A stretch of 64,000 bases of DNA from Costus lasius. Lineage: Eukaryota > Streptophyta > Magnoliopsida > Zingiberales > Costaceae. The position numbers and the translations under genes were made by a program. Under the pieces are notes generated by a model, which saw only the letters and a list, made by a program, of their open reading frames with translations, made no database searches and was not told the DNA's origin. The DNA lies in assembly GCA_027563935.2 (NCBI GenBank), contig CM050454.1, forward strand, positions 48,884,596 to 48,948,595, read 5' to 3'. Of the stretch, positions 48,101 through 60,244 are shown in pieces (the stretch's first letter is position 1; the number at the start of each line of letters is the position of its first letter).

Positions 48101-48795
48101 AATTTCAACTTAAGTATGATATTTTTGATGTGTACTATGGATGACTTTTAGTGTCTTTTACTCACTGAGCTTTTTAGCTCACCTCCGTTGTTTAAATGTT
48201 TTCAGGTGAGACATCAAGACAGTAATTGCTACAGCTAATATGACGCTAATGTTTGATGTCATTTCTAAGAATAGTCTTCTAAAGATTTATCAGGCCTGCG
48301 TGCCTAATTTATTATGACCTATATGACATGTTTTATCTCCTGAGGGCTTATGCCTGTTTTCAGGATATTATATTATAGTTGTTTCGTTTAAACTATTGGA
48401 TACAAGTCTTGGATTCTTTTATTGAATTGGTTCTTATTTTGAAATGTCCGATTTGAGATGTGTAACCGAATTTGTGTTGTTTATTTTAGTATCTGAATAA
48501 TCAGTTCTGTATATTTCTGAAATTCCACATATGTGTAGTGTGGACGTTTGTTGTTGTTACAAGATATGTGTGTCTGTGTAGCAGTAGTTTAGAATACTTG
48601 CTGCCGGATTTTTTCTGGATTTCCGGATTTCTATTTCCTAGTAATCGATCCTATTCAGTTCTGTGCGGTTTTCTGTTCCGTAGTAATGTCCTTCGATGCC
48701 GCTTTCTTCTTGTGTTTTAATGGAAGAGTAAAAAATTTTTGAAACCCCGTATTTTACTTGTATGCGTGTGGGGTGTGATTCTGAGGGATGTTACA
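45175..48795 (+). repeat. 3' LTR of Gypsy I
   Basis: 3,621 bp, exactly the length of the 5' LTR with a constant offset of 7,284. Differences I saw include A/C near 46250, T/G near 46337 and T/G near 46834, C/T in the first 76-bp unit, and A/C, A/G and C/T near 48518, 48541 and 48579. Confidence 0.95.
47163..47770 (+). repeat. 8 x 76-bp tandem array in 3' LTR of Gypsy I
   Basis: Same eight units in the same variant order as 39879-40486, including the private AGTGCAACG variant in unit 4. The first unit has AGTGTCACG instead of AGTGCCACG. No gain or loss of a unit has occurred since insertion. Confidence 0.97.
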
Positions 48796-48800
48796 AAGTC

Positions 48801-50305
48801 ACCCTCTAGGTTAGATCCAATAGTCTGATCAGACCATCTGACAGCCTAGATGGATCGACCAGATGGCACCTGTGCGCAAGCACAAGGTGGCTATAGGTCG
48901 ATTGCATCACAGGCGTGTAGCGAGGTCTGGTTGAGACAACCAGTGAACACACATGAGTTAGGCCCGGGGTCACACCCGCTTGCCAGAACTCATGTTGGTT
49001 GTTCAGCCCTTGGCGCATGCATGGTTGACCATTAGGTCAACTCGAGTCAGTTAGGACTTGGTGCATGCAAGGGCATGGATCTAACTAGATTGTTGAGTGG
49101 ATCCCTATCAATGGACCGTTGTAAGGTTGTAGGGCACATAAGGAAATTAAAATTGATGCCTATGGGGTTTTCAAAATTTTATTTTCTTTGTAAGGGATCA
49201 CATGATGATTGATTGATGCCATATGCTTGTGTATTTAATCTTATGTGGGATGCCCAATTTAATGTGTGCTGTGCTGGGGCCTGCGAGCCTGGAATTAAAC
49301 TTGTAAATTAATTTGTATTGTGATCTGCGAATCACATTTTTAATTAATTTATTGTATAATTGACCTGCGAGTCAAGCTTGTCTAGATAGATCAAAATGTA
49401 TTTTGATTAGACAAGAGCTCAAAAGCACACATTGCAGAGGCGCATTCAGCTGGTGGGCGCACCTGAGCTGCATTGAGCGCTAGGGCCCTGGGTTGGACCA
49501 GATGAGATGCAAAAGACCCAAGAAGCAAGTGAAGACTTAAGATAACTTAAGGTCTTACTTAGGGTTCATGGGCTTTTACCACATAAGATCAGCATGCTTT
49601 CTATTTATTGCTTTTATAATTAGAATTGCATGAGTTTATCTTCTGCTATAGCCATAGGATTTGCCTGATAGTAAGAAGATAAAAGACCGTTAAAATCCAA
49701 ACGCATCAATATCAAGCTCGTAAGCCTTCTAACGCGAAACCTCACTATTCTGATTATCGTTGGAGCCGTGTTGTACCCACTCAGTGGGCACGTCCATCTA
49801 TCTTCAGACGGTGCGGGATTTCACCTGCGTGTTACAGAGAAGGGATTTATCGCTTCTCGTTGCTCAGCATAGCACGTGGTGGTCCAGGGAGTAGGTCGGG
49901 TCAGCTTGACCATGTAGGCTACATATGTGGCGTATATGGTAGCACATGGAGGCAGCCATCTGTGGGGTCAGAGATTGTGTTGTACCAACTCAGTTGGCAC
50001 AGTCTGCTGGATTTCCCAGATGAAGGGGAATCGCACGTGTTGGTGATTGGCAGGGACTGCCTACCAGAAATTAGTACTTGTATTCTCTGTGCATCTTATC
50101 TCGCCTGAGCGGGACGCGGAGACCAAGTATGAAATCTGGATCCCATCTCACTAAAAGAGTGTTACTCTTTCGGACTGTTTTAATGGATTTTTCAGTCAGA
50201 TAAAATAGTGAGAAAAGAATCTTTCTTAAGTCTGGATTGATTCTAAACATTGATACTGACCTTGCTGTTCTTGCATTGTTGTAGATTCCTGCAGCAACGA
50301 ACACC
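48801..50305 (+). other. 5' leader of Copia G, second part
   Basis: Leader resumes after the AAGTC duplication (48796-48800) and matches F 33100-34652. The segment present in F at 33737-33793 is missing at 49450/49451. No gene seen. Confidence 0.85.
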
Positions 50306-53300
50306 ATGAGCTTCAATGTGCGATCCCTACTGGAAAGGGAGAAGTTTGTTGGGCCAAACTTCTCAGACTGGTTCGGACACCTTAAGATCGTTCTTAAGGC
50401 AGAGAGGAAACTGTATGTCCTCGAGACGGCTATACCGCCTCAACCCGCTGCGAACGCCGCAAGGGCGGTTCGTGAAGCCTATGAAAAGCACGTCAATGAT
50501 AGCATTGATGTCGCTTGCCTGATGCTAGCGTCTATGACGCCACCGCTGCAGCGTCAGAATGAGGATATGTCGGCTATAGAAATTATAGCGAACCTCAAGA
50601 TGCTGTATGCTGCACAGGCGAGGACAGAACGCTATAATCTGACAAAGCTTTTCTTTCAGAGCAAACTGGCTGAAGGAAGCCCAGTGGGAGCTCACGTGCT
50701 CAAGATGATTGGGCACAAGGAGGCTCTAGAAAAACTGGGGCATACCATCAATCAGGAGCTTGCTGTAGACATTATTCTGCAGTCTCTCCCGCCCTCTTTC
50801 GATGCGTTCATTATTAACTTTAATATGAACAAAATCGATTGTACTCCGGCAGAGCTGCTGAATATGCTCTTGACTACTGAGGAGACTCTAAAGGGAAAGC
50901 CTTCAACCTCTGTCTTAATGGTTCCTTCTAGGAATAAGAAGAAGGGGAAGAAGGGCAAGGCCCCTATCAAGAGCTACAGCAAGGCTCTGAAGCAAAAGGT
51001 CAAGCGGTCAAAGGAATACAGATGTTTCCACTGTGGCCAGCTGGGTCACTGGAAAAAGGACTGTAAAGCGCTCCAAGGAGATAAGAGGGGAAGCATTGCT
51101 TCTGGCTCAGGTATTTACGTGACGGAAGTCATGGTTTCATCTTCTTCTATATCATGGGTGTTGGACACTGCATGTGGAGTTCACATTTGTTCAAATGTGC
51201 AGGAACTCAAGAGAAGAAGACAGGTGGGACAGCATGAGGTGGACCTACCCGTTGGAAACGGGGCACGGGTTGCTGCTGTTGCTGTAGGAGACTATTTCAT
51301 CTCATTACCATCTGGCATTGTATTAGAACTAAACAGTTGTTACTTTGTTCCCAGTATTACTAAAAATATTATCTCTATTCCTGCTCTTGTCAGGAAAGGA
51401 TTTGCCTTTGAATGCAATATTTCAAAGTGTGTACTTTCTCTTGATAATATTGTTTATGCTACTGGTTCAATTAACAATGGGTTATTCATGTTGGACATGG
51501 AAAATTCTATACAAAACATTGATAATAAGAAAGCCAAGTATGCTGATGACAGCACCTTGTTATGGCATAGTCGTTTAGGCCATATTAACAAGAAGCGCAT
51601 TAAGCGGTTGCATGATCATGGACTGCTGGGATCATTCTCTTATGAGAAGATTGATACATGCAAAGCTTGTTTGATGGGTAAAATGACGAAGTCACCTTTT
51701 CCTCACAAAGGTCAAAGGGCTTCAGGTTTACTTGACCTTATACACAGTGATGTGTGTGGGCCATTTAGTAAACATGCCAGAGGTGGCTATCAGTACTTCA
51801 TTACCTTTACTGATGATTTCAGTAGATATGGATATGTCTATTTAATGAGACATAAAAGTGAATCTTTTGACAAGTTCAAAGAGTTCAAAAATGAAGTATA
51901 GAATCAGCTAGGCCGAAATATCAAGGCACTTCGTTCTGATCGAGGTGGAGAATACTTGAGTCATGCGTTTACTGACTATCTAAAAGAGTGTGGGATTATC
52001 TGACAGCTAACTCCGCCAGGAACACCGCAGTGGAATGGTGTGTCCGAGAGGAGAAATAGAACGTTACTTGATATGGTTCGTTCTATGATGAGTCAGGCTA
52101 CTCTACCTTACTCCTTTTGGGGATTTGCACTGGAAATAGCTGCAAAGGTACTAAACCGAGTGCCATCCAAGGCAGTTTCAAAGACGCCATATGAGTTATG
52201 GTATGGGAAACAGCCTAGCTTGACATTTATTAAGATCTGGGGTTGCGATGCTTATGTCAAAAAGCTCGCCTCTGGGAAACTGGAGAGCAGATCTGACAAA
52301 TGTATCTTTGTCGGTTACCCTAAGGAAACTAAGGGTTATTATTTCTACGATCCCAAAGAGAACAAGGTATTTGTTGCTCGGACGGCTATTTTTCTTGAGA
52401 AGGAATTTCTTCTGCAAGAGGCCAGTGGGAGAGAAATAAAACTGGATGAGAATCCAGAGGAAGGACAAAGTGCGCAAGCAGAGTTGGATGAGCCTGAGCC
52501 GGTAGAACAGGTTATTGAACAACCTGAGGCTCAGATATCACGGGAACCGCGTAGATCGGGAAGGATCCGTCAACAGCCTGAGCGCTATGACGGAGTCTAC
52601 ATCATTGATAATGATGAACCCCTCACTTATGCGGATGCGGTCAGTGGACCGGAGTCAGCTAGATGGCTTGAAGCTATGCGAGCCGAGATGGACTCCATGT
52701 CAGATAACCAAGTCTGGGATTTGGTTGATCCGCCTCTGGGAGTAATCCCTATAGGCTGTAAATGGATCTTCAAGAAGAAGATTGACATGGATGGTAACGT
52801 AGTTACCTATAAAGGCAGGCTAGTTGCGAAAGGTTTCAAACAAATCTACGGGATAGATTATGATGAAACTTTCTCACCTGTAGCCATGTTTAAGTCTATT
52901 CGGATTCTTTTCGCGATAGCTGCATATTACGATTATGAGATCTGGCAGATGGATGTGAAGACGGCTTTCCTTAATGGAAATCTGGATGAGGATGTGTATA
53001 TGACACAACCAGAAGGTTTCACTAATCCATCAGATCGTCATAAAATATGCAAGTTAAAGAAGTCCATTTATGGACTGAAACAAGCATCTAGAAGCTGGAA
53101 TATTCGTTTTGATGAATCAATCTCTAAGTTTGGTTTCATCAAGAACGAAGATGACCCGTGTGTATATAAGAGGTTTAGTGGGAGCGTGATTACTTTCCTA
53201 GTCCTCTACGTCGATGACATCTTAATCATTGGAAACGATATTCCTGAACTGCATGCTGTTAAAGCATGGTTAGGAAAATGTTTTCAGATGAAAGATCTAG

Positions 53301-54190
53301 GAGAAGCAGCCTATGTGTTAGGTGTGAAGATCTACAGAGATAGATCTAAGAGGCTTCTCGGGCTGTGCCAGAGTACTTACATCGATAAAGTCCTGGAAAG
53401 ATTTCATTTAGAGAATTCTAAAAGGGGATATCTTCCAGTCAGACATGGTCTGAATCTTTCGAAGAGTCAGTGTCCACAAACACAGACTGAGAAAGATGAA
53501 ATGGACAATACGCCTTATGCTTCAGCTATTGGGTCCATTATGTATGCGATGTTGTGTACTCGCCCAGACGTCGCTTACGGGTTAAGCGTGACCAGTCGAT
53601 TCCAAAGTAATCCAGGTCAGGCACACTGGATTGCAGTCAAGAACATTTTGAAATATCTGCGGAGGACCAAAGATATGTTCTTGATGTATGGTGGTCAGGA
53701 AGAACTCAGTATTGAAGGATATACTGACGCTTCGTTCCAGTCTGACCAGGATGATTTCCGATCGCAATCAGGCTATGTATTTAGCTTGAATGGAGGAGCA
53801 GTGGTGTGGAAGAGTTTCAAACAGTCTACTGTTGCTGATTCCACAACAGAAGCCGAGTATGTTGCAGCCTCGGAAGCATCCAAGGAGGCAGTGTGGATTC
53901 GTAAGTTCATTCAGGAACTTGGTGTTGTTCCTTCGAGTGCAGATCCTTTGGTTATCTTCTGTGATAACACTGGAGCAATTGCACAAGCAAAGGAACCACG
54001 GTCGCACCAGAAGTCCAAGCACATACAGAGACGGTTTCACTTGATCCGGGAGATCATTGATCGTGGCGAGATCAAAATCTGCAAGGTACATACAGATGAC
54101 AATCTGGCTGACCCACTTACCAAGCCTCTGGCGCATCAGAAGCATGAGAAGCACTGTAATAATATGGGTTTGAGATTTCTCAACCATTAG
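50306..54190 (+). pseudogene. Copia G gag-pol polyprotein, two in-frame stops
   Basis: 3,885 bp, collinear with E with no frameshift. ATG at 50306 gives MSFNVRSLLEREKF. Domains: gag; zinc knuckle CFHCGQLGHWKKDC with all four ligands (residues 240-253); protease WVLDTACG; integrase DLIHSDVCGP, SDRGGEY, NGVSERRN; reverse transcriptase QMDVKTAFLNG, YVDDILIIG; RNase H YTDASFQSD, TTEAEY, FCDNTGAIA. Two stops lie within integrase: TAG at 51899-51901 (codon 532, Gln in F) and TGA at 52001-52003 (codon 566, Ser in E and F). Each separates catalytic residues, so no active integrase can be made. Reverse transcriptase and RNase H are undamaged. Confidence 0.94.
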
Positions 54191-54194
54191 ATTA

Positions 54195-54210
54195 AGTGCA
54201 AGTGGGAGAT
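54195..54210 (+). other. Polypurine tract of Copia G
   Basis: AGTGCAAGTGGGAGAT, identical to sister copies. Confidence 0.8.
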
Positions 54211-55911
54211 TATGGGGGTATGCCCTTAAGGCTAATGTTTGAGGCCTTGGGATTGTATCAGTATCATGTAATAAACTTTTATGTTTATAAAGGCAATGGT
54301 TGTTATTCAGTTTGTTGCCTTGTCTGCTGTAATAAGTGTACTTCTGAATAATGTCTCAAAGCTGTTCAGCTAGGCTGACATGCTATATGTCCTTAGTCGA
54401 AATATCTTGGTGAACATGAGACAGCCTTGATATGGTTAAGACTAATATGTGTTCTAATCTTATAGGATGCTTCGAGCATGGAATAAGATGTAGACTCATG
54501 GGTACATTGGATGTACTGGACAGACCCTACTAGGATATTCAATTGCTTGTCACAATGTGAATAATCCTTATTTGCATCAAGTGGCACATGTCCTTTGACT
54601 TGAGATCACTTGTGTTTCTAAATGATGATTGTCATTGTTATGAGGTGGTTTAATATCATTTGAAACATAATGATTATAGACTATCTTGGATGGTGAGCTT
54701 GAGTCAGGTTAGGACACTAGTGATAGATAAAGGATTGCCGTCTCCTTGTTTAAGGAGTGTGATGTTCTAATGGGGCCCCCCCTGGATGAGATGATTGAGA
54801 AAGTGTATGGCCATACCCAGGTGACTGTGTTCATCTGATCTAATCATGCTAATCATATTGGAGTTACAGGCTTGACACGCTTGTCCAATAAGAACATCCA
54901 GTGGCAAAGGACACATGCATGCCTAGTGAAATGGATTCACTCTTGAGCTGTGGTTTGGGTGTAGTCTTGGAAGACTCTTTCCTTTATATCGGGAGACAGT
55001 GATGTGTTGCTAGATACCCCTCACTGATCGTGATAACGTAAGTTATCATTACCGACATTTAAAGGAAACCCTCAGGGTCGCACAATTTGATGATATGGCT
55101 TACTTAAGTCAGATCATGTGGACTGAATTGTTTCGGTTCAGTTTAAAGGGATTTAAACTCTGATTGTAAGTGAGATCTAGTCTGATCATGTTTGATTGAT
55201 TAGGGCTTGAGATCGGTAAGCTTCGATCGAGAGTGTTGATGCTAGATCGATCAGATCAGGAGCATCAGAAGATGAATGGTCAGATCTAGGACCTTAGGGT
55301 TTAATTCGATCTTGACTTAATGCTTGGGCTAATTCGGTTTGGTCATTGAACCAAAGACCTTGAACCGGCTCATGATTGAGCGCTTGGTTCAATGTGAATA
55401 AGTGAGTTTCGAATAGTTCAACCAAAACATTTTGGAATTAAAGACTTTCTATAATTGGAAAGTCGGTTTTTCAAGTGTAAAAACGTCTCCACGTTTTGGC
55501 TGAACGTCTCCACTTCGTGTGGATCGTGGTCTCGCTTCTTCCTCTCGCGGACTCTCGGGTGTAGAGAAGAGAACTCACGCCGAAGTCTAGTGGAGAAAGC
55601 CGAGCAAGTCTTTCATCACCCCGACAAGCGATCAAAGACACTTTGGTGCCTTGCTAGCACAAGGAGTGATCGAAGTGTAGGCCTTCTTCCTCTTGTGTGC
55701 GATTCCTTTGGAGAAGAAGCAATCGAGTCTTTGCTTCCAAGGCATCATCTAAACTATGGCATCGGTATGACCCTTTGTTGATTTTAGCAACCTTTCATCT
55801 AGTTGATTATATATCATACATGCGATTCTTGAATCCCTAATTTCCGCCATGCAAAGGTTTCGGTTATGCATGTTTAGGGTTCCCGCCCCCCTCTCGAAAG
55901 GGGTTTCTTCA
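54211..55911 (+). repeat. 3' LTR of Copia G, mutated 5' end
   Basis: 1,701 bp. It begins TATGGGGGTATGCCC where its partner begins TGTTGGGG, so the terminal TG is lost. It ends GGGTTTCTTCA next to the ATAGT duplication. Confidence 0.94.
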
Positions 55912-55916
55912 ATAGT

Positions 55917-58537
55917 CGTTTAGGCCATATTAACAAGAAACGCATTAAGCGGTTGCATGATCATGGACTGCTTGGATCATTCTCCTATGAGGAGCTTGAT
56001 ACATGCAAAGCTTGTTTAATGGGTAAAATGACGAAGGCTCCTTTTCCTAACAAAGGTCAAAGGGCTTCAGGTTTACTTGACCTTATACACAGTGATGTGT
56101 GTGGGCCATTTAGTAAACATGCCAGAGGTGGCTATTCATACTTCATTACCTTTACTGATGATTTCAGTAGATACGGGTATGTCTATCTAATGAGACATAA
56201 GAGTGAATCTTTTGACAAGTTCAAAGAGTTCAAAAATGAAGTGCAAAATCAGCTAGGCCGAAATATCAAGGCACTTCGCTCAGATCGAGGTGGAGAATAC
56301 CTAAGTCGAGAGTTTACTGACTATCTGAAGTAGTGTGGGATTATCTCACAGCTTACTCCGCCAGAAACACCGCAATGGAATGGTGTGTCCGAGAGGAGGA
56401 ACAGAACCTTATTGGATATGGTTCGTTCAATGATGAGTCAGGCTAATCTACCTTACTCCTTTTGGGGATTTGCACTGGAAACAGCTGCAAATGTACTAAA
56501 CCGAGTGCCATCCAAGGCAGTTTCAAAGACTCCATATGAGTTATGGTATGGGAAACAGCCGAGCTTGACATTTATTAAGATCTGGGGTTGCGAGGCTTAT
56601 GTCAAAAAGCTTGCCTCTGGGAAACTAGAGAGCAGATCTGAGAAATGCATCTTTGTCGGTTACCCTAAGGAAACTAAGGGTTATTATTTCTACGATCCCA
56701 AAGAGAACAAAGTATTTGTTGCTCGGACGGCCATTTTTCTTGAGAAGGAATTTCTTCTGCAAGAGGCCAGTGGGAGAGAAATAAAGCTGGATGAGAATCC
56801 AGAGGAAGGACAAAGTAGTCAAGCACAGTTGGATGAGCATGAGCCAGTTGATCAGGTTATTGAACAACCTGAGGCTCAGATATCACGGGAACCGCGAAGA
56901 TCGGGAAGGATCCGTCGACAGCCTGAGCGCTATGACGGAGTCTACATCATTGATCATGATGAACCCCTCACTTATGCGGATGCGGTCAGTGGACCGGAAT
57001 CAGCAAGATGGCTTGAAGCTATGCGAGCCGAGATGGACTCCATGTCAGATAACCAAGTCTGGGATTTGGTTGATCCGCCTCTGGGAGTAATCCCTATAGG
57101 CTGTAAATGGATCTTCAAGAAGAAGATTGACATGGATGGTAACGTGGTTACCTATAAAGGCAGGCTAGTTGCGAAAGGTTTCAAACAAATCTACGGGATA
57201 GATTATGATGAAACTTTCTCTCCTGTAGCCATGTTCAAGTCTATTCGGATCATTCTCGCAATAGCAGCATATTATGATTATGAGATCTGGCAGATGGATG
57301 TGAAGACCGCTTTCCTTAATGGAAATCTGGATCAGGATGTGTATATGACACAACCTGAAGGTTTCACTAATCCATCAGATCGTCATAAAATATGCAAGTT
57401 AAAGAAGTCCATTTATGGACTTAAGCAAGCATCAAGAAGCTAGAATATTCGTTTTGATGAATCAATCTGTGAATTTGGTTTCATCAAGAATGAAGATGAC
57501 CCGTGTGTGTATATAAGAGGTTTAGTGGGAGCGTGATTACATTCCTAGTCCTCTACGTCGATGATATCTTAATCATTGGAAATGATATTCCTGAACTACA
57601 TGCGGTTAAGGCATGGTTAAGAAAATGTTTCCAGATGAAAGATCTAGGAGAAGCAGCCTATATATTAGGTGTGAAGATCTACAGAGATAGATCTAAGAGG
57701 CTTCTCGGGCTGTGCCAGAGTACTTACATCGATAAAGTCCTGGAGAGATTCCATTTAGAGAATTCTAAAATAGGATATCTTCCAGTCAGACATGGTCTGA
57801 ATCTTTCGAAGAGTCTGTGTCCGCAAACACAGACTGAGAAAGATGAAATGGACAAAACGCCTTATGCTTCGGCTATTGGGTCCATTATGTATGCGATGTT
57901 GTGTACTCGCCCAGACGTCGCTTACGGGTTAAGCGTGACCAGTCGATTCCAAAGTAATCCAGGTCAGGCACACTGGATTGCAGTCAAGAACATTTTAAAA
58001 TATCTGCGGAGGACCAAAGATATGTTCTTGATCTATGGTGGTCAGGAAGAACTCAGTATTGAAGGATATACTGACGCTTCGTTCCAATCTGACCAGGATG
58101 ATTTCCGATCGCAATCAGGCTATGTTTTTAGCTTGAATGGAGGTGTGGTGGTGTGGAAAAGTTTCAAACAATCTATTGTTGCTGATTCTACAATAGAAGC
58201 CGAGTATGTTGCAGCCTCAGAAGCATCTAAGGAGGCAGTGTGGATTCGTAAGTTCATTCAGGAACTTGGTGTTGTTCCTTCGAGTGCAGATCCTTTGGTT
58301 ATCTTCTGTGATAACACTGGAGCAATAGCACAGGCAAAGGAACCATGGTCGCACCAGAAGTCCAAGCACATACAGAGACGGTTTCACTTGATCCGGGAGA
58401 TCATTGAACGAGGCGAGATCAAAATCTGCAAGGTTCATACAGATGACAATCTGGCAGACCCGCTTACAAAGCCTCTGGCGCAGCAGAAGCATGAAAAGCA
58501 CTGTAATAATATGGGTTTGAGAGTTCTCAACCATTAG
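55917..58537 (+). pseudogene. Copia F integrase, reverse transcriptase and RNase H (second half)
   Basis: The frame broken at 35918 resumes at CGT TTA GGC (R-L-G-H) directly after the ATAGT copy. Damage: TAG at 56331-56333 (Glu in E), TAG at 57441-57443 (Trp in SRSWNIRF), and a 2-bp GT expansion near 57505 (CCGTGTGTGTATATAAG versus CCGTGTGTATATAAG). The GT expansion shifts the frame just before the YVDD segment. The shifted frame then stays open to TAG at 58535-58537. RNase H has STIEAEYVA for STTEAEYVA. Catalytic motifs SDRGGEY, QMDVKTAFLNG and YVDDILIIG are still readable. Confidence 0.92.
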
Positions 58538-58541
58538 ATTA

Positions 58542-58557
58542 AGTGCAAGTGGGAGAT
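58542..58557 (+). other. Polypurine tract of Copia F
   Basis: AGTGCAAGTGGGAGAT directly before the 3' LTR. Confidence 0.8.
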
Positions 58558-60239
58558 TGTTGGGGTATGCCCTTAAGGCTAATGTTTGAGGCCTTGGGAT
58601 TATATCAGTATCATGTATAAACTCTTTGTTTATAAAGGCAATGGTTATTATTCAGGTTGTTACATCATCTGCTGCAATATGTATACTTCTGAATAATGTC
58701 TCAATGCTGTTCAGCTAGGCTGACATGCAGTTAAGTCCTTAGTCGAGATATCTTGGTGAACTTGAGACAGCCTTGATATGATTGAGACTAATATGTGTTC
58801 TAATCTTATAGGATGCTTCGAGCATGGAATAAGATGTAGACTCATGGGTACATTGGATGTACTGGACAGACCCTACTAGGATATTCAATTATTTGTCACA
58901 ATGTGAATAATCCTTGTATGCAAACAAGTGGCATATGTCCTCTGACTTGAGATCACTTGTGTTTCTAAATGATGATTGTCATTGTTTTGAGGTAGTTCGA
59001 TATCATTTGAAACATAATGGTTATAGACTATCTTGGATAATGATCATGAGTCAGGTTAGGACACTAGTGATAGATATAGGATTGCCGTCTCCTTGATAGG
59101 AGTGTGATGTTCTAAAGGGGCCCCCCCTGGATGAGATGATTGAGAAAGTGTATGGCCATACCCAGATGACTATGTTCATCTGATCTAATCATTCTCATCA
59201 TATTGGAGTTACAGGCTTGACACGCTTGTCCAATAAGAACATCCAATGGCAAAGGAATCAAGTATGCCTAGTGAAGTGGATTCACACTTGTGCTGTGGTT
59301 TGGGTGTAGTCTTGGAAGACTCTTTCCTTTATATTGGGAGACAGTGATGTGTTGCTAGATACCCCTCGCTGATCGTGATAACGTAAGTTATCGTTACCGA
59401 CATTTAAAGGAAACCCTTAGGGTCGCACAATTTGATGATATGGCTTACTTAAGTCCGATCGTGGGGACTGAATTGTTTTGGTTCAGTTTAAAGGAGTTTA
59501 AACTCTGATTGTAAGTGAGATATGGTCTGATCATGTTTGATTGATTAGGGCGGTAAGCTTCGATCGAGAGTATTGATGCTAGATCGGTGAGATCAAGAGC
59601 ATCAAGAGATGAACGGTTAGAACTTGAACCATTTGGTTCAAAGAGATCTAGACCGTGGTTTAGGCTGATTTGGTTCGATCTTTGAACCAAATGCATTGGA
59701 CCGAATTGGATTGAACCGGTTCACACATGTGTGATCGCATGGTTCAATATGAAAGCGTTTTGGGCGGTTTGCATTGAGTGGGCGCATGGCTTCATGACTT
59801 TCCATATTTGGAAGTCATGTAACGCCACATCTCTACACAACGCCTCAACGCATCTTCGGTTCTTGTCTTGTCGCCTATCCACTCTTGCGTTGTCTTGTCT
59901 TCACGGAAAGGAGGAAGAAGAGCTTCATCGCCCTAGCCGCAAGAGATCTCATCTCCTCCACACAAAGGACTCCTTGAAGCTTTGCTAGCACAAAGATGCC
60001 AAGGGAGTAGCCATCTCTCATCTTGTGTGCGCGACTTTGGAGGAGAGCCAATTCGCCCTCTTGCTTCCAAGGCACCATCCAAGCGATGGCTATGGTATGA
60101 TCCATTGTTGTTCTACACAAGTCCATGAAAGTTAATCATATGACATGCATTCGATCTTAGAAACCCGAATATCCGCTTGCAAAATCATGATATGCGCCCC
60201 CTTAGGGTTTCGCCCCCCTTAGATTTAGGGGATTTTTCA
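58558..60239 (+). repeat. 3' LTR of Copia F
   Basis: 1,682 bp, TGTTGGGGTATGCCC...GGGGATTTTTCA. Lacks TTGAGATC-type 8 bp near 59548 relative to the 5' LTR. The GAAAG duplication follows at 60240-60244. Confidence 0.94.
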
Positions 60240-60244
60240 GAAAG

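Larger units (their letters stand above)
37891..48795 (+). mobile_element. Gypsy element I (Tekay/Del-like chromovirus) with 3.6-kb LTRs and an internal deletion
   Basis: 10,905 bp, flanked by AAGTC at 37886-37890 and 48796-48800, inside the leader of G. The two LTRs are each 3,621 bp and differ at about eight positions by eye (about 0.2%), the youngest insertion here that I can date. The internal region is only 3,663 bp because a deletion joins gag to mid reverse transcriptase. Clade call rests on the gag style, the pol sequence and the C-terminal chromodomain-like region. Confidence 0.95.
35919..55911 (+). mobile_element. Copia element G (A family), complete but split by Gypsy I
   Basis: Inserted in F with ATAGT at 35914-35918 and 55912-55916. 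Parts: 5' LTR 35919-37619, primer site 37622-37633, leader 37634-37890 and 48801-50305, gag-pol 50306-54190, polypurine tract, 3' LTR 54211-55911. Gypsy I (37891-48795) sits in the leader. Both LTRs are 1,701 bp, with about 16 substitutions and two compensating indels between them by my count (about 0.9%). Confidence 0.95.
31125..60239 (+). mobile_element. Copia element F (A family), complete but split by Copia G
   Basis: Flanked by GAAAG at 31120-31124 and 60240-60244. Parts: 5' LTR 31125-32813, primer site, leader, gag-pol (34653-35918 then 55917-58537), polypurine tract, 3' LTR 58558-60239. Element G occupies 35919-55911 between gag-pol halves. Without G and one ATAGT copy, F would be about 9.1 kb, like E. 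I counted ten substitutions and two indels between its LTRs. Confidence 0.95.

Noticed and set aside
55455..55781. 108-residue frame repeated at 37163-37489
   Set aside because: It is in both LTRs of G. Duplication of the LTR explains its recurrence.
59731..59988. 85-residue frame, also at 32305-32562
   Set aside because: It falls within the LTR pair of F; not a gene.
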